Origin: an uncultured Paracoccaceae bacterium
GTDB taxonomy: Bacteria > Pseudomonadota > Alphaproteobacteria > Rhodobacterales > Rhodobacteraceae
Reading direction: 5' to 3'
NCBI GenBank assembly: GCA_951812305.1
Contig: CATOSB010000004.1
Span: forward strand, 620,001 to 684,000
DNA: 64,000 nt
Part shown: positions 41,577-49,664 of the stretch, piece by piece
How the letters are laid out: each line of letters opens with the position of its first letter
Numbering within the stretch: the stretch's first letter is position 1
Notes under the pieces: model-generated
Told to the model about the DNA's origin: nothing
The model's input: only the letters and a program-made list of their open reading frames with translations
Database searches by the model: none
Program-made: the position numbers and the translations under genes

Positions 41577-42746
41577 ATGCGTCTTTCGTCTCGAATAACG
41601 AACCTTCTGGGTGGCGGTTCCGATGGCTGGGAAGTCTTCAATCGCGCCCGCGCGTTGAAAGCCGAAGGCGTTGATATCATTGAGCTTACAATTGGCGAAC
41701 ATGACATTCGCACTGATCCACGCATCTTGGATGAAATGCACCGCTCCGCGCGTGCGGGCCACACTGGCTATGCCAGCGTTCCCGGCATCAATTCCCTGCG
41801 CGATGCTGTCGCCGCCCGGATCACCCAACAAACTAAATCCCTGACAACACGGGATAATATCGTCATCACTACCGGTGGTCAGGCCGGCCTATTCGCCGCC
41901 CATGCCGCAATATGTGATCCCGGCGACGCCGCACTGTATATCGATCCCTATTACGCCACCTATCCCGGTCTGATCCGAGGAACCGGTGCTGTTGCCTGCG
42001 CCGTTCAGGCCCGCCCGGAAAACGGCTTTCAGCCTGATATCGCTGACATTTCCGCAGCCGCAAACGGCGCCAAGAGCCTGCTGATCAACTCGCCCAACAA
42101 TCCCACCGGCGTCGTCTATTCGCTGCAAACAATGCAGGCCATCGCCGACTGGTGCCGCGACACCGGCACTTGGCTGATCTCGGACGAGGTTTACGACACA
42201 CAGATCTGGAATGGCGCCCATATTTCGGCGTGGTCGATCCCCGAAATTCGCGAGCAATGTCTGGTGGTTAACTCAATGTCCAAAAGCTTTGCGATGACCG
42301 GAAGCCGCATCGGGTGGGTCTTGGGGCCGGAGGACACAATCGATCACCTGATCAACCTGTCGACGCACACGACCTATGGCGTTCCGGGCTTCATTCAAGA
42401 CGCGGCGAGTTTTGCGCTGACCCAATGCCCCGGACTAGAAGAAGCCATCGCCGCCCCGTTCCGGCGCCGTCGCGATATCGCGTTGAATATCCTCAAGAAT
42501 TCAAATCTCGTGCGCAACGTCCCCTGCGATGGTGCTATGTATCTGATGCTCGACATCCGCGCGACCGGTATGAGTGGCGAGGCATTTGCCAATGCCCTGC
42601 TGGACGAGTGCGCTCTTGCGGTGATGCCTGGGGAAAGTTTCGGTCAGGCTGCTGCCGGCCATCTGCGCGTGGCAATGACCGTTGCGGACGAAATATTTCA
42701 GGATGCGTTGACGCGGCTCATTCATTTCGCCGAAGGCCACACGTAG
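41577..42746 (+). CDS. Class I/II PLP-dependent aminotransferase
   Basis: This 389-residue aminotransferase is of the aspartate aminotransferase fold. It has GHTGYASVPGINSLRDAVA near the N-terminus, LLINSPNNPTGVVY, ISDEVYDTQIW, and the PLP-lysine motif NSMSKSFAMTGSRIGWVLG. The last arginine region is AAGHLRVAMTVADE. Substrate specificity is not readable. It has its own terminator upstream and stands alone. Confidence 0.88.
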   Translation: MRLSSRITNLLGGGSDGWEVFNRARALKAEGVDIIELTIGEHDIRTDPRILDEMHRSARAGHTGYASVPGINSLRDAVAARITQQTKSLTTRDNIVITTGGQAGLFAAHAAICDPGDAALYIDPYYATYPGLIRGTGAVACAVQARPENGFQPDIADISAAANGAKSLLINSPNNPTGVVYSLQTMQAIADWCRDTGTWLISDEVYDTQIWNGAHISAWSIPEIREQCLVVNSMSKSFAMTGSRIGWVLGPEDTIDHLINLSTHTTYGVPGFIQDAASFALTQCPGLEEAIAAPFRRRRDIALNILKNSNLVRNVPCDGAMYLMLDIRATGMSGEAFANALLDECALAVMPGESFGQAAAGHLRVAMTVADEIFQDALTRLIHFAEGHT

Positions 42747-42821
42747 GGCGGTTTGCGGCTTTTTGATTGAAGTTAGGTATGATATGCTGACCTAATTGAA
42801 GTTTACGGACTGGAGGCATTC

Positions 42822-43634
42822 ATGCCGCCGATACGCGGTTCAGAATTTCGCGACCTGCACCAACCCGGTAATCCATTCGTTCTCGCAAACGCATGGGACA
42901 AGGGTTCCGCCAAGATGCTTGCCGCTCTTGGTGCGCAAGCTATTGCGACATCTTCCGCCGCGCAGGCTTTCACACTTGGTCGGCTCGACGGCGGAACGAT
43001 CACACGGGACGAGGCGTTGGCCCATGCCCAGGATCTGATGTCGGCGGTTGATCTGCCCGTTTCGGGCGATTTTGAAGATGGCTTCGGCGACGCGCCGGAT
43101 GTTTGTGCGGAAACCGTGCGGCTTTCGGGCGAAGTCGGGCTTGCCGGGATAAGCATCGAGGATGAGGATTTCGCCGGCAACGCGGCCTATCCATTTGATC
43201 TGGCGGTTGAGCGCGTTCGCGCAGCCGCTTCAGCCGCCCGCGCGTTACAAGGCGATTTCATTTTCGTCGCGCGCGCCGATGGGGTTATGAACGGACGATA
43301 CGATCTGGCAGAGGCCATCCGGCGTATACGCGCCTTCGACGAGGCTGGGGCCGATTGCCTTTACGTGCCCCTGCCCCCGGGTCCCGAAGAATTGCGCCAC
43401 GTGATTGCCGCGACGAATAAGCCAGTCAATGCGCTGGCGGTCGGTCCATTGTCACAGCTCTCCCGCGCTGACTTCGCAAAACTGGGTGTGGCGCGAATTT
43501 CCCTGGGCTCGGCTCTGGCGCGCGTTTCGCACCGTGCGATCCACGACGCTGGGCGTGCAATCATTAAAGATGGCGACTTCACGCAACTGGCAAATGGGAT
43601 GCCGGGGCACGAGGTGGATGCGCTTCTCCGGTAA
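42822..43634 (+). CDS. Isocitrate lyase/PEP-mutase superfamily protein
   Basis: This 270-residue TIM-barrel enzyme belongs to the PEP mutase/isocitrate lyase superfamily. Visible elements are KGSAKMLAALGAQAIATSSA, the metal-site stretch VSGDFEDGFGD, GISIEDED and FIFVARADG. Members include carboxyphosphonoenolpyruvate mutase-like and oxaloacetate-processing enzymes. The catalytic KKxCGH loop of isocitrate lyase is absent, so it is not AceA. The exact reaction is unknown. Confidence 0.8.
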   Translation: MPPIRGSEFRDLHQPGNPFVLANAWDKGSAKMLAALGAQAIATSSAAQAFTLGRLDGGTITRDEALAHAQDLMSAVDLPVSGDFEDGFGDAPDVCAETVRLSGEVGLAGISIEDEDFAGNAAYPFDLAVERVRAAASAARALQGDFIFVARADGVMNGRYDLAEAIRRIRAFDEAGADCLYVPLPPGPEELRHVIAATNKPVNALAVGPLSQLSRADFAKLGVARISLGSALARVSHRAIHDAGRAIIKDGDFTQLANGMPGHEVDALLR

Positions 43635-43720
43635 GTTTATTGCCGAATTCGGCGACCTCTCAACCCAAAAATTTCAAAATTCCTCCGCCTAAAATACTGT
43701 AATTAAGGAATTTTTTAAAT

Positions 43721-43741
43721 AATGTAAAAATCATTCACATT
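43721..43741. promoter_or_regulatory. Putative operator, upstream copy
   Basis: The 21-bp element AATGTAA-AAATCAT-TCACATT is an imperfect copy of the element at 43779-43799 in the same orientation. The two are 58 bp apart, start to start, in an AT-rich region before the DUF2852 gene. Confidence 0.5.
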
Positions 43742-43778
43742 TTTTCTTGATTCCCCCGCCTACATACCCATTTATTGT

Positions 43779-43799
43779 AATGTGAAACACATTCACATT
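43779..43799. promoter_or_regulatory. Putative operator, downstream copy
   Basis: AATGTGA-N7-TCACATT has perfect 7-bp inverted arms and lies 27 bp before the DUF2852 start codon. It resembles a Crp site, but the spacer is one base too long (TGTGA-N7-TCACA), so another dimeric regulator is more likely. Confidence 0.55.
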
Positions 43800-43826
43800 G
43801 ACCCGCAACATGAATAGGAGAACATA

Positions 43827-44234
43827 ATGTCCACCGTCGCGACCTGGCCTTCACAAGCCGAAAACTGGCTGGATGAACGTGGCAAAGGTGCCTGGATCAT
43901 CGTCATGGTCCTGGCCTTTATATTTGTCTGGCCCATCGGCCTCGCCCTACTCGCCTATATGATCTGGAGCAAACGCATGTTTAATGGAAACTGCGTCGCA
44001 CGGCGCAAGCATCACAAAGCGGCCCGCTATGGGTTTCGCCCAACCGGCAACGCGGCCTTCGACAGTTATAAGGCCGACACACTGAGCCGCCTCCAGGAAG
44101 AGCAGCAAGCCTTCGAAGAGTTCCTGCAGCGTCTGCGCGAAGCAAAGGACAAATCAGAATTTGACGCCTTCATGGATGATCGCGCGAAGAAAACCACAGA
44201 GTCCGACGCGGAAGAAACCGAAAAAGACGCCTGA
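43827..44234 (+). CDS. DUF2852 membrane-anchored protein, paralogue 1
   Basis: This 135-residue protein has one strong membrane segment (GAWIIVMVLAFIFVWPIGLALLAYMIW). A cytoplasmic coiled-coil-like tail contains RLQEEQQAFEEFLQRLREAKDKSEFDAFMDDR, a DUF2852 hallmark. The end is very acidic. A paralogue follows at 44299. Function is unknown. Two copies of a 21-bp operator-like repeat precede it. Confidence 0.8.
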   Translation: MSTVATWPSQAENWLDERGKGAWIIVMVLAFIFVWPIGLALLAYMIWSKRMFNGNCVARRKHHKAARYGFRPTGNAAFDSYKADTLSRLQEEQQAFEEFLQRLREAKDKSEFDAFMDDRAKKTTESDAEETEKDA

Positions 44235-44248
44235 ACAGGCGCATTCCT

Positions 44249-44275
44249 AAGGCCCCGACATTATCGGGGCCTTTT
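44249..44275 (+). terminator. Rho-independent terminator between the DUF2852 paralogues
   Basis: The 10-bp perfect stem AAGGCCCCGA / TCGGGGCCTT with a 5-base loop ends in TTTT. It separates the two paralogues into different transcripts, or attenuates read-through. Confidence 0.82.
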
Positions 44276-44298
44276 CCAGTTTGGGAGCCAGCAAGAAA

Positions 44299-44760
44299 AT
44301 GAACATCGCAATGACTGCAGATTATCAACCTGCCCAGAAATCCCGCCGCCGCACCGACATGCCTGTTTCGGTGCAGATCCTTTCCACCCTTGTCTATGGC
44401 GGCTTTGCAATCACCGCCGTCGTCTTGGCATTCGTCAACTTCTGGCCCGCCGGCTTTGCGCTGGCCGCAATACTTGGCTGGCGCGGCGGATTTGTGCCGC
44501 AGAACTTCACTCAGGCGGATGCCGACGACATCGTCGACCGGTTGAAATCTCTAGGGCCAGAGGCGCAGAGCCGTTCTACAGGCAATGCGAGCTTCGATGC
44601 ATATCGAAGCGACATCATTGAACGTTTGGAAGGCGAGCGGATGAATTTCGAAAACTTCCTAGGGCGCTTGCGCGACGCCAAGGACAAGTCCGAATTCGAC
44701 CACTTCATGGACGAGCGTGCCGAAAAAGCCCGCAAGAAGGTACGACATGACAGCGACTGA
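44299..44760 (+). CDS. DUF2852 membrane-anchored protein, paralogue 2
   Basis: This protein of about 153 residues has a membrane segment (GGFAITAVVLAFVNFWPAGF) and the same tail motif as paralogue 1 (MNFENFLGRLRDAKDKSEFD). The shared TGNAsFDaY segment (GNAAFDSYKAD against GNASFDAYRSD) shows tandem duplication. A TTG at 44281 is an alternative start. It overlaps the RDD gene by 14 bp. Confidence 0.78.
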   Translation: MNIAMTADYQPAQKSRRRTDMPVSVQILSTLVYGGFAITAVVLAFVNFWPAGFALAAILGWRGGFVPQNFTQADADDIVDRLKSLGPEAQSRSTGNASFDAYRSDIIERLEGERMNFENFLGRLRDAKDKSEFDHFMDERAEKARKKVRHDSD

Positions 44761-45202
44761 TCCCCATTGGGGCATCCCGGACCCGGAAACCAAGCCGGAT
44801 TTCTATCGCGACGTGGCCACCAAACGCCTGCTGGCATGGTTTGTCGACACGGTGATCATCCTAGCCTTGTGCGCCTTTGCCCTACCCTTCACCGCATTTC
44901 TAGCGTTCTTCTTCCTACCGCTGTTTTATGTGATCATCGGGTTCGTCTATCGCAGCGTCACGCTCTCAATGTTTTCGGCAACCTTGGGGATGCGTCTCTT
45001 CGCGGTGGAAATCCGAACCATCAGAGGCGACCGCCTTGTTGCGACCGAAGCAATCCTGCACACGCTTGGCTACACGATCTCGATTTCAATAGTGTTGGTT
45101 CAGGTCGTTTCCATGATCCTGATGGTGTCCTCACCCCGTGGTCAGGGCCTTACTGACATGGTGCTGGGAACCGTCGCACTCAACCGCGCAGCTGGGCGTT
45201 AA
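44747..45202 (+). CDS. RDD-family membrane protein
   Basis: This 151-residue membrane protein carries the RDD family arginine and aspartates in KRLLAWFVDTVIILALCAF. A second motif is ATLGMRLFAVEIRTIRGDRL, and the C-terminal segment is GQGLTDMVLGTVALN. RDD proteins are poorly characterised; some act as Na+/H+ exchangers. ATG 44747 lies within the end of the upstream DUF2852 gene, indicating coupling. Confidence 0.82.
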   Translation: MTATDPHWGIPDPETKPDFYRDVATKRLLAWFVDTVIILALCAFALPFTAFLAFFFLPLFYVIIGFVYRSVTLSMFSATLGMRLFAVEIRTIRGDRLVATEAILHTLGYTISISIVLVQVVSMILMVSSPRGQGLTDMVLGTVALNRAAGR

Positions 45203-45291
45203 CAATCTGTTAACTAACTGACAACGCTCGGGGCTTGGCATGCGCCCCGGGCCTTGCTAGTCTGTCCGCCAAGGGACAAAATCCGGGAACC

Positions 45292-46122
45292 ATGCGCCAC
45301 ACATTACCCATTGCTCCGCAGTTCTATGTAACCGCACCGCAGCCATGCCCGTATCTTGACGGGCGAATGGAGCGGAAGCTGTTCACTGCACTGCAGGGCG
45401 ACACGGCTGAAATCCTGAACAACGCGCTTTCAAAGCAAGGATTCAGGCGATCACAAAACGTGCTTTACCGCCCGTCCTGCTCCGACTGTGCCGCGTGTCT
45501 TTCGGCCCGCGTGCGTGTCGCCGATTTCAAGCCGACCAAAAGCCAGCGGCGGGTCATGCGCCGCAACGATGATCTGAAACGTCAGGCGACCAGCCCCTGG
45601 GCCACGGAAGAACAATTTGACCTGTTTCGAGCTTATCTCGATGACCGTCACGCCGATGGTGGCATGGCCGATATGGACATCTATGAATTCGCAGCAATGG
45701 TCGAAGAAACGCCAATCCGCAGCCGTGTCATCGAATACACTGCCCCGGACGAAAGCGGCGCGCAGGAACTGGCCGCCGTTTGCCTTACCGACATTCTCGA
45801 TGACGGGCTCAGCATGGTCTACTCTTTCTTCGAACCTGCGCTGAACCGGAACAGCCTTGGAACATATATCATCCTCGACCATATCCGCATCGCGCAGGAA
45901 GCGGGGCTTCCCTACGTCTATCTCGGCTATTGGGTGCCAGGCAGCCAAAAGATGGGCTACAAGGCGAACTTTACGGGGCTTGAGATTTTCAAAGACGGTG
46001 GCTGGCAGGAAATTGGCGTACCCGAAGATCATTCCGTATCCACGCACCCACTTTCAACTGCACCGATTGCCGAGCAGGTCGCGCGAATTTCTTTACCTGA
46101 TGGCCGGCCGACCACCAAGTGA
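45292..46122 (+). CDS. bpt: Aspartate/glutamate leucyltransferase (Bpt)
   Basis: This aminoacyl-tRNA-protein transferase of the N-degron pathway adds Leu to proteins with N-terminal Asp or Glu. The 276-residue protein begins [22 protein letters not shown]. It has the conserved cysteine cluster [17 protein letters not shown] and the GNAT-like second half with [20 protein letters not shown]. It belongs to the Ate1-related family of proteobacteria; Bpt is preferred over Ate by its size. The VOC gene overlaps its end by GTGA. Confidence 0.9.
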   Translation: MRHTLPIAPQFYVTAPQPCPYLDGRMERKLFTALQGDTAEILNNALSKQGFRRSQNVLYRPSCSDCAACLSARVRVADFKPTKSQRRVMRRNDDLKRQATSPWATEEQFDLFRAYLDDRHADGGMADMDIYEFAAMVEETPIRSRVIEYTAPDESGAQELAAVCLTDILDDGLSMVYSFFEPALNRNSLGTYIILDHIRIAQEAGLPYVYLGYWVPGSQKMGYKANFTGLEIFKDGGWQEIGVPEDHSVSTHPLSTAPIAEQVARISLPDGRPTTK

Positions 46123-46505
46123 ACCAAACGATCTCTTCCATAGCGCTTGTTGTGCCAGGCTATGACGAAGCCATTGAATTTTATGTCGGCATCATGGGAT
46201 TTGAACTGTTGTCTGACGCGAACCAAGGCGATGGCAAACGCTGGGTTACGGTCCAGCCCAAAGGCGGAGGCACGGCTTTGTTGCTTGCCAAAGCGCAGGG
46301 ACCAACCCAAACCGCCGCGATCGGCAATCAGTCCGGCGGGCGGGTCGGGTTCATCCTTCAGACCGACGATTTCGCGCGCGACTACGCCGCGATGCTGGCC
46401 TCTGGCGTCCATTTCGAGGAGGAACCACGCGTGGAACCTTATGGTACCGTTGCCGTCTGGCATGATCCATTTGGAAACCGCTGGGATTTGTTGCAGCACG
46501 CCTAG
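46119..46505 (+). CDS. VOC-family (glyoxalase/bleomycin-resistance type) protein
   Basis: This 128-residue protein has two beta-alpha-beta-beta-beta modules. The first is [20 protein letters not shown] with [19 protein letters not shown], and the last part is [22 protein letters not shown]. It belongs to a metal-dependent superfamily of lyases and dioxygenases; the substrate is unknown. The GTG start overlaps the bpt stop. Confidence 0.83.
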   Translation: MNQTISSIALVVPGYDEAIEFYVGIMGFELLSDANQGDGKRWVTVQPKGGGTALLLAKAQGPTQTAAIGNQSGGRVGFILQTDDFARDYAAMLASGVHFEEEPRVEPYGTVAVWHDPFGNRWDLLQHA

Positions 46506-46793
46506 ACCCGCTGGATTTCGCGCGGAAGTGGATGGACGAAAATGGGCCGGTGCGGACGTTGGCGAGATCTTCTAGAAGATCTCGTAGGGGCAGAAATTTC
46601 TAGAAATTTCTGTTGATCCGCGGTTCATTTAAGAGATTGCCCGGGCGCTCGGCGCCGTCCGCTCTGGCCCAAACAGAATCCTTGCGATCCAAAGTTCCGA
46701 TAGCTTCGTTGACGCGCGATCGCCCCCGCCCGCGATCCCTGAAACAAAATTCCAAAAACCCACACCCAAACGACATTTTATCCACAATTCCTG
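46506..46793. other. Intergenic region with twin palindromes, between the VOC gene and the ilv promoter
   Basis: There is no gene here. The notable content is the palindrome pair described at 46563-46612, followed by ordinary AT-rich sequence ahead of the ilv promoter. Confidence 0.6.
46563..46612. repeat. Twin perfect 22-bp palindromes centred on TTCTAGAA
   Basis: The first (46563-46584) is CGAGATCTTCT followed by its reverse complement. The second (46591-46612) is CAGAAATTTCT followed by its reverse complement. Both are exact over 22 bp, both have TTCTAGAA or a close relative at the centre, and the centres are 28 bp apart. They can fold as two tight hairpins, or act as binding sites. Confidence 0.95.
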
Positions 46794-46822
46794 TTGACGC
46801 CTTAAAAACCCGCCCCTAGTGT
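46794..46822 (+). promoter_or_regulatory. Putative sigma-70 promoter of the ilv operon
   Basis: TTGACG (46794-46799) and TAGTGT (46817-46822) are separated by 17 bp. They place the start of transcription near 46829, just before the leader peptide's ribosome-binding site AAGGAGA. Confidence 0.5.
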
Positions 46823-46845
46823 CCCGCCACGCAAAGGAGAACCGC

Positions 46846-46896
46846 ATGACGGACCTCGTACTCGTAGTGGTGGAGAATAGGCGCATGGGCCGGTAA
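46846..46896 (+). CDS. ilv leader peptide
   Basis: A 16-codon frame, MTDLVLVVVENRRMGR, with a strong ribosome-binding site (AAGGAGA at 46834-46840). The run LVLVVV supplies six consecutive branched-chain codons, the hallmark of attenuation in branched-chain amino-acid operons. The frame ends 26 bp before a terminator and precedes ilvI by 86 bp. Ribosome stalling at these codons when Leu or Val is scarce would favour read-through. Confidence 0.9.
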   Translation: MTDLVLVVVENRRMGR

Positions 46897-46950
46897 CACG
46901 GGAACCAAATACAACCCCATGCGCCCCGGACAAACATCCGGGGCTTTTTT
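46881..46950 (+). terminator. ilv attenuator: terminator with a competing upstream hairpin
   Basis: The terminator stem GCCCCGGA (46923-46930) pairs with TCCGGGGC (46937-46944) and is followed by TTTTTT (46945-46950). A competing 9-bp helix pairs GCGCATGGG (46881-46889) with CCCATGCGC (46916-46924) and takes the first two bases of the terminator stem. A ribosome at the leader stop (46894) would cover 46881-46889 and allow termination. A ribosome stalled at the Leu/Val codons would leave it free. The terminator is clear; the antiterminator role is inferred. Confidence 0.82.
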
Positions 46951-46982
46951 GTGACGAAACGCGTGCGAAACAGGAGAATGAC

Positions 46983-48743
46983 ATGTCACGCCAGATGACC
47001 GGAGCAAAAATGATCGTTCAGGCCCTGAAAGATCAGGGTGTGGACACCGTATTCGGCTATCCCGGTGGCGCGGTCCTTCCGATCTATGATGAGGTCTTTC
47101 TTCAAAACGACATTCGCCACTATCTGGTGCGGCACGAACAGGGCGCGGTGCATATGGCCGAAGGTTACGCTCGGTCGACCGGGAAACCGGGCGTGGTTCT
47201 CGTCACATCCGGTCCGGGCGCGACCAATGCCGTCACCGGCATGACCGATGCGTTGATGGATTCCATTCCGATTATTGTTCTGACCGGTCAGGTCCCGACA
47301 TTCATGATCGGCAATGATGCGTTTCAAGAGGCAGACACAGTCGGCATCACGCGGCCCTGCACAAAGCATAACTGGCTGGTGAAGGATACCGCAGAACTGT
47401 CCGACACAATTCACCAGGCTTTCCATGTCGCGACTTCCGGACGGCCCGGGCCTGTGCTGATCGACATTCCGAAAGATGTGCAGTTTGCATCCGCCGAATA
47501 CACGCCACCCGAAGAAGCGCGCATCAGCCACTATCAGCCCAGGACCAAAGGTGATGCCGAGGCGGTGGAACGTCTGGTCGAGTTGATCGAAACGGCGGAA
47601 AAACCAATCTTCTATACCGGCGGCGGTGTGATCAATTCCGGCGACGAAGCGACGAAACTGCTGCGCGAGATTGTTGACAAGACTGACTTTCCAATAACAT
47701 CGACGCTGATGGGTCTTGGCGCCTATCCGGCAAACGGCAAGAACTGGCTGGGTATGCTGGGGATGCATGGGCTTTACGAGGCCAACCTGGCGATGCATGG
47801 CTGTGATCTGATGATCAATGTCGGCGCGCGGTTCGATGATCGGATCACGGGGCGCGTTCAGGATTTCTCTCCCGATTCCAACAAGGTACATATCGACATT
47901 GATCCATCTTCGATTAACAAAGTGATCCATGTCGACGTGCCGATTGTCGGAGACGTGGCGTCCGTGTTGGGCGACGCATTGGCGCTTTGGAAAAAGCGCG
48001 GGTCGAAGACTAACGCCGACGCGGTGAAGCAATGGTGGCACCAGATCAATGACTGGAAAAAGATCAATTGCCTTGCCTATACCGGCAGCGAAAAAACGAT
48101 CAAGCCGCAACTGGCCGTCGAACGGCTGGAGGCGCTGACCAAAGATCACCCAAACCGGTATATCTGTACGGAGGTCGGCCAGCACCAGATGTGGGCCGCG
48201 CAATATATGGGGTTCAATGAGCCCAATCGCTGGATGACCTCTGGCGGGCTCGGCACGATGGGTTATGGATTCCCTTCGTCCATCGGCGTGCAGGTCGCCC
48301 ACCCTGACGCGCTGGTGATCAACGTTGCCGGCGAGGCAAGTTGGCTGATGAACATGCAGGAACTGGGCACCACCGCGCAATACCGCCTGCCGGTGAAGCA
48401 GTTCATCCTGAACAACGAACGCCTTGGCATGGTCCGCCAATGGCAGGAATTGCTCCATGGCGAACGCTATTCGCATTCATGGTCCGAAAGCCTGCCCGAT
48501 TTCGTGAAACTTGCCGAAGCTTTCGGCGCTAAAGGCATCTCGGTCAGCGACCCTGCCGATCTGGACGACGCGATCATGGAAATGATCAACCATGACGGCC
48601 CGGTTGTCTTCGATTGCCTGGTCGAGAAGCACGAAAATTGCTTCCCCATGATCCCGTCGGGCGAGCCACATAACCACATGCTTCTTGGCGAAAATGTCGA
48701 TACCCAAAGCGCGATCAAGGAAGGCGGCGCGGTTCTCGTATAA
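46983..48743 (+). CDS. ilvI: Acetolactate synthase large subunit
   Basis: This thiamine-diphosphate enzyme makes acetolactate or acetohydroxybutyrate, the first common step to Val, Leu and Ile. The 586-residue protein has YPGGAVLPIYDEV, the catalytic-Glu region VRHEQGAVHMAEGYARSTG and VTSGPGATNAVTGM. In the cofactor/Mg motif VINVAGEASWLMNMQELG, Glu replaces the usual Asp of GDGS/GDAS; I believe this variant is common in Rhodobacterales. The gene follows the attenuator, with CAGGAGAATGAC before ATG. Its small-subunit partner ilvH is 2.9 kb downstream because of an IS66. Confidence 0.94.
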   Translation: MSRQMTGAKMIVQALKDQGVDTVFGYPGGAVLPIYDEVFLQNDIRHYLVRHEQGAVHMAEGYARSTGKPGVVLVTSGPGATNAVTGMTDALMDSIPIIVLTGQVPTFMIGNDAFQEADTVGITRPCTKHNWLVKDTAELSDTIHQAFHVATSGRPGPVLIDIPKDVQFASAEYTPPEEARISHYQPRTKGDAEAVERLVELIETAEKPIFYTGGGVINSGDEATKLLREIVDKTDFPITSTLMGLGAYPANGKNWLGMLGMHGLYEANLAMHGCDLMINVGARFDDRITGRVQDFSPDSNKVHIDIDPSSINKVIHVDVPIVGDVASVLGDALALWKKRGSKTNADAVKQWWHQINDWKKINCLAYTGSEKTIKPQLAVERLEALTKDHPNRYICTEVGQHQMWAAQYMGFNEPNRWMTSGGLGTMGYGFPSSIGVQVAHPDALVINVAGEASWLMNMQELGTTAQYRLPVKQFILNNERLGMVRQWQELLHGERYSHSWSESLPDFVKLAEAFGAKGISVSDPADLDDAIMEMINHDGPVVFDCLVEKHENCFPMIPSGEPHNHMLLGENVDTQSAIKEGGAVLV

Positions 48744-48762
48744 GCCAAGCGGATCGAGTCTC

Positions 48763-49664
48763 ATGACCGCGGCAAACAGAACGGCGTTTGACAAGAACGT
48801 TGACAAGCAGGCGCGCGAATTGCTGTCCAAGGGTGCGTTCAAAGATGCGCTGAAACTGTTTTCGATCCTGTGCGCGCGAAATTCCGACAGCCACCGTTAC
48901 CATCTAACGGCGGCTGCGTTGCTGCATTCCGCCGGGCAAGCAGACGCGGGCCACAAGCTTCTTCGTGACTACTATTGCCTGCACCCGGTGTCAAAAATGC
49001 GCTGCGACATTGGGCAGGATGGAGCGTGCAGCGTGTTGATAACGCGCGGATTTTCCGGAACCAAGCCAACGATTGGAAAAAGCCGAAATGGGACGTATAA
49101 ACCAAAACTTCGTGGTGGGCATTTCACACTGAAATACCTGATGGATCGTAATTCCGTTTCTCATTGTCGGCTCAGCGTTGTCGGCGATAACGCAATCGAT
49201 CCAAATGCCGTCCCACCCCACGACTTGATCATTAACACAATCGCCGAACCGGACGTTGAAGGTTCATCCTTGCAGTCGCTGTCGAAATTCCTGAGCGCAA
49301 CGCAGTCTCCGGTTATCAACCATCCTGACCGCGTCCTCGATACAGCGCGGGACCGTAACTTTCAGCGGTTTCAGGGCTTGTCGGGTACAGTTTTTCCAAA
49401 AACAGTCAGGCTTCGCCACGACGATGCGGATATAAACGGGCTGTTGCGCCAGCTCGCCAATGCTGATCTGAAATTTCCAATGATATTGCGCACGGCTGGC
49501 GAACAAACCGGACGAAATGTGAAGCTCGTCCGCTCACAAGAAGATGCGCGTGCTTATGCCAGGAAAGCAAAACCGGGTGACCATTTCGCAATCGCGTTCC
49601 ACAAAATTCTTTGGCAAAACCGCTATTTTCGAAAACTGCGTCTCTTTCATATTGATGGCGAATT
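48763..49664 (+). pseudogene. 5' part of an ATP-grasp-like gene split by IS66
   Basis: This piece encodes the first 300 residues of a protein with an N-terminal TPR-like helical part (AFKDALKLFSILCARNSDSH). A central part contains FPMILRTAGEQTGRNVKLV and HKILWQNRYFRKLRLFHIDGE, typical of ATP-grasp N- and central lobes. The frame continues at 51266 once IS66 copy 2 and one 8-bp duplication are removed (DGEFYPVVCHIDIVW). It starts 19 bp after ilvI and ended 4 bp before ilvH, so it was an internal gene of the ilv operon. Function is unknown. Confidence 0.82.

Noticed and set aside
43779..43799. Crp binding site
   Set aside because: The TGTGA and TCACA halves are 7 bp apart rather than 6, so the match is not a proper Crp site.
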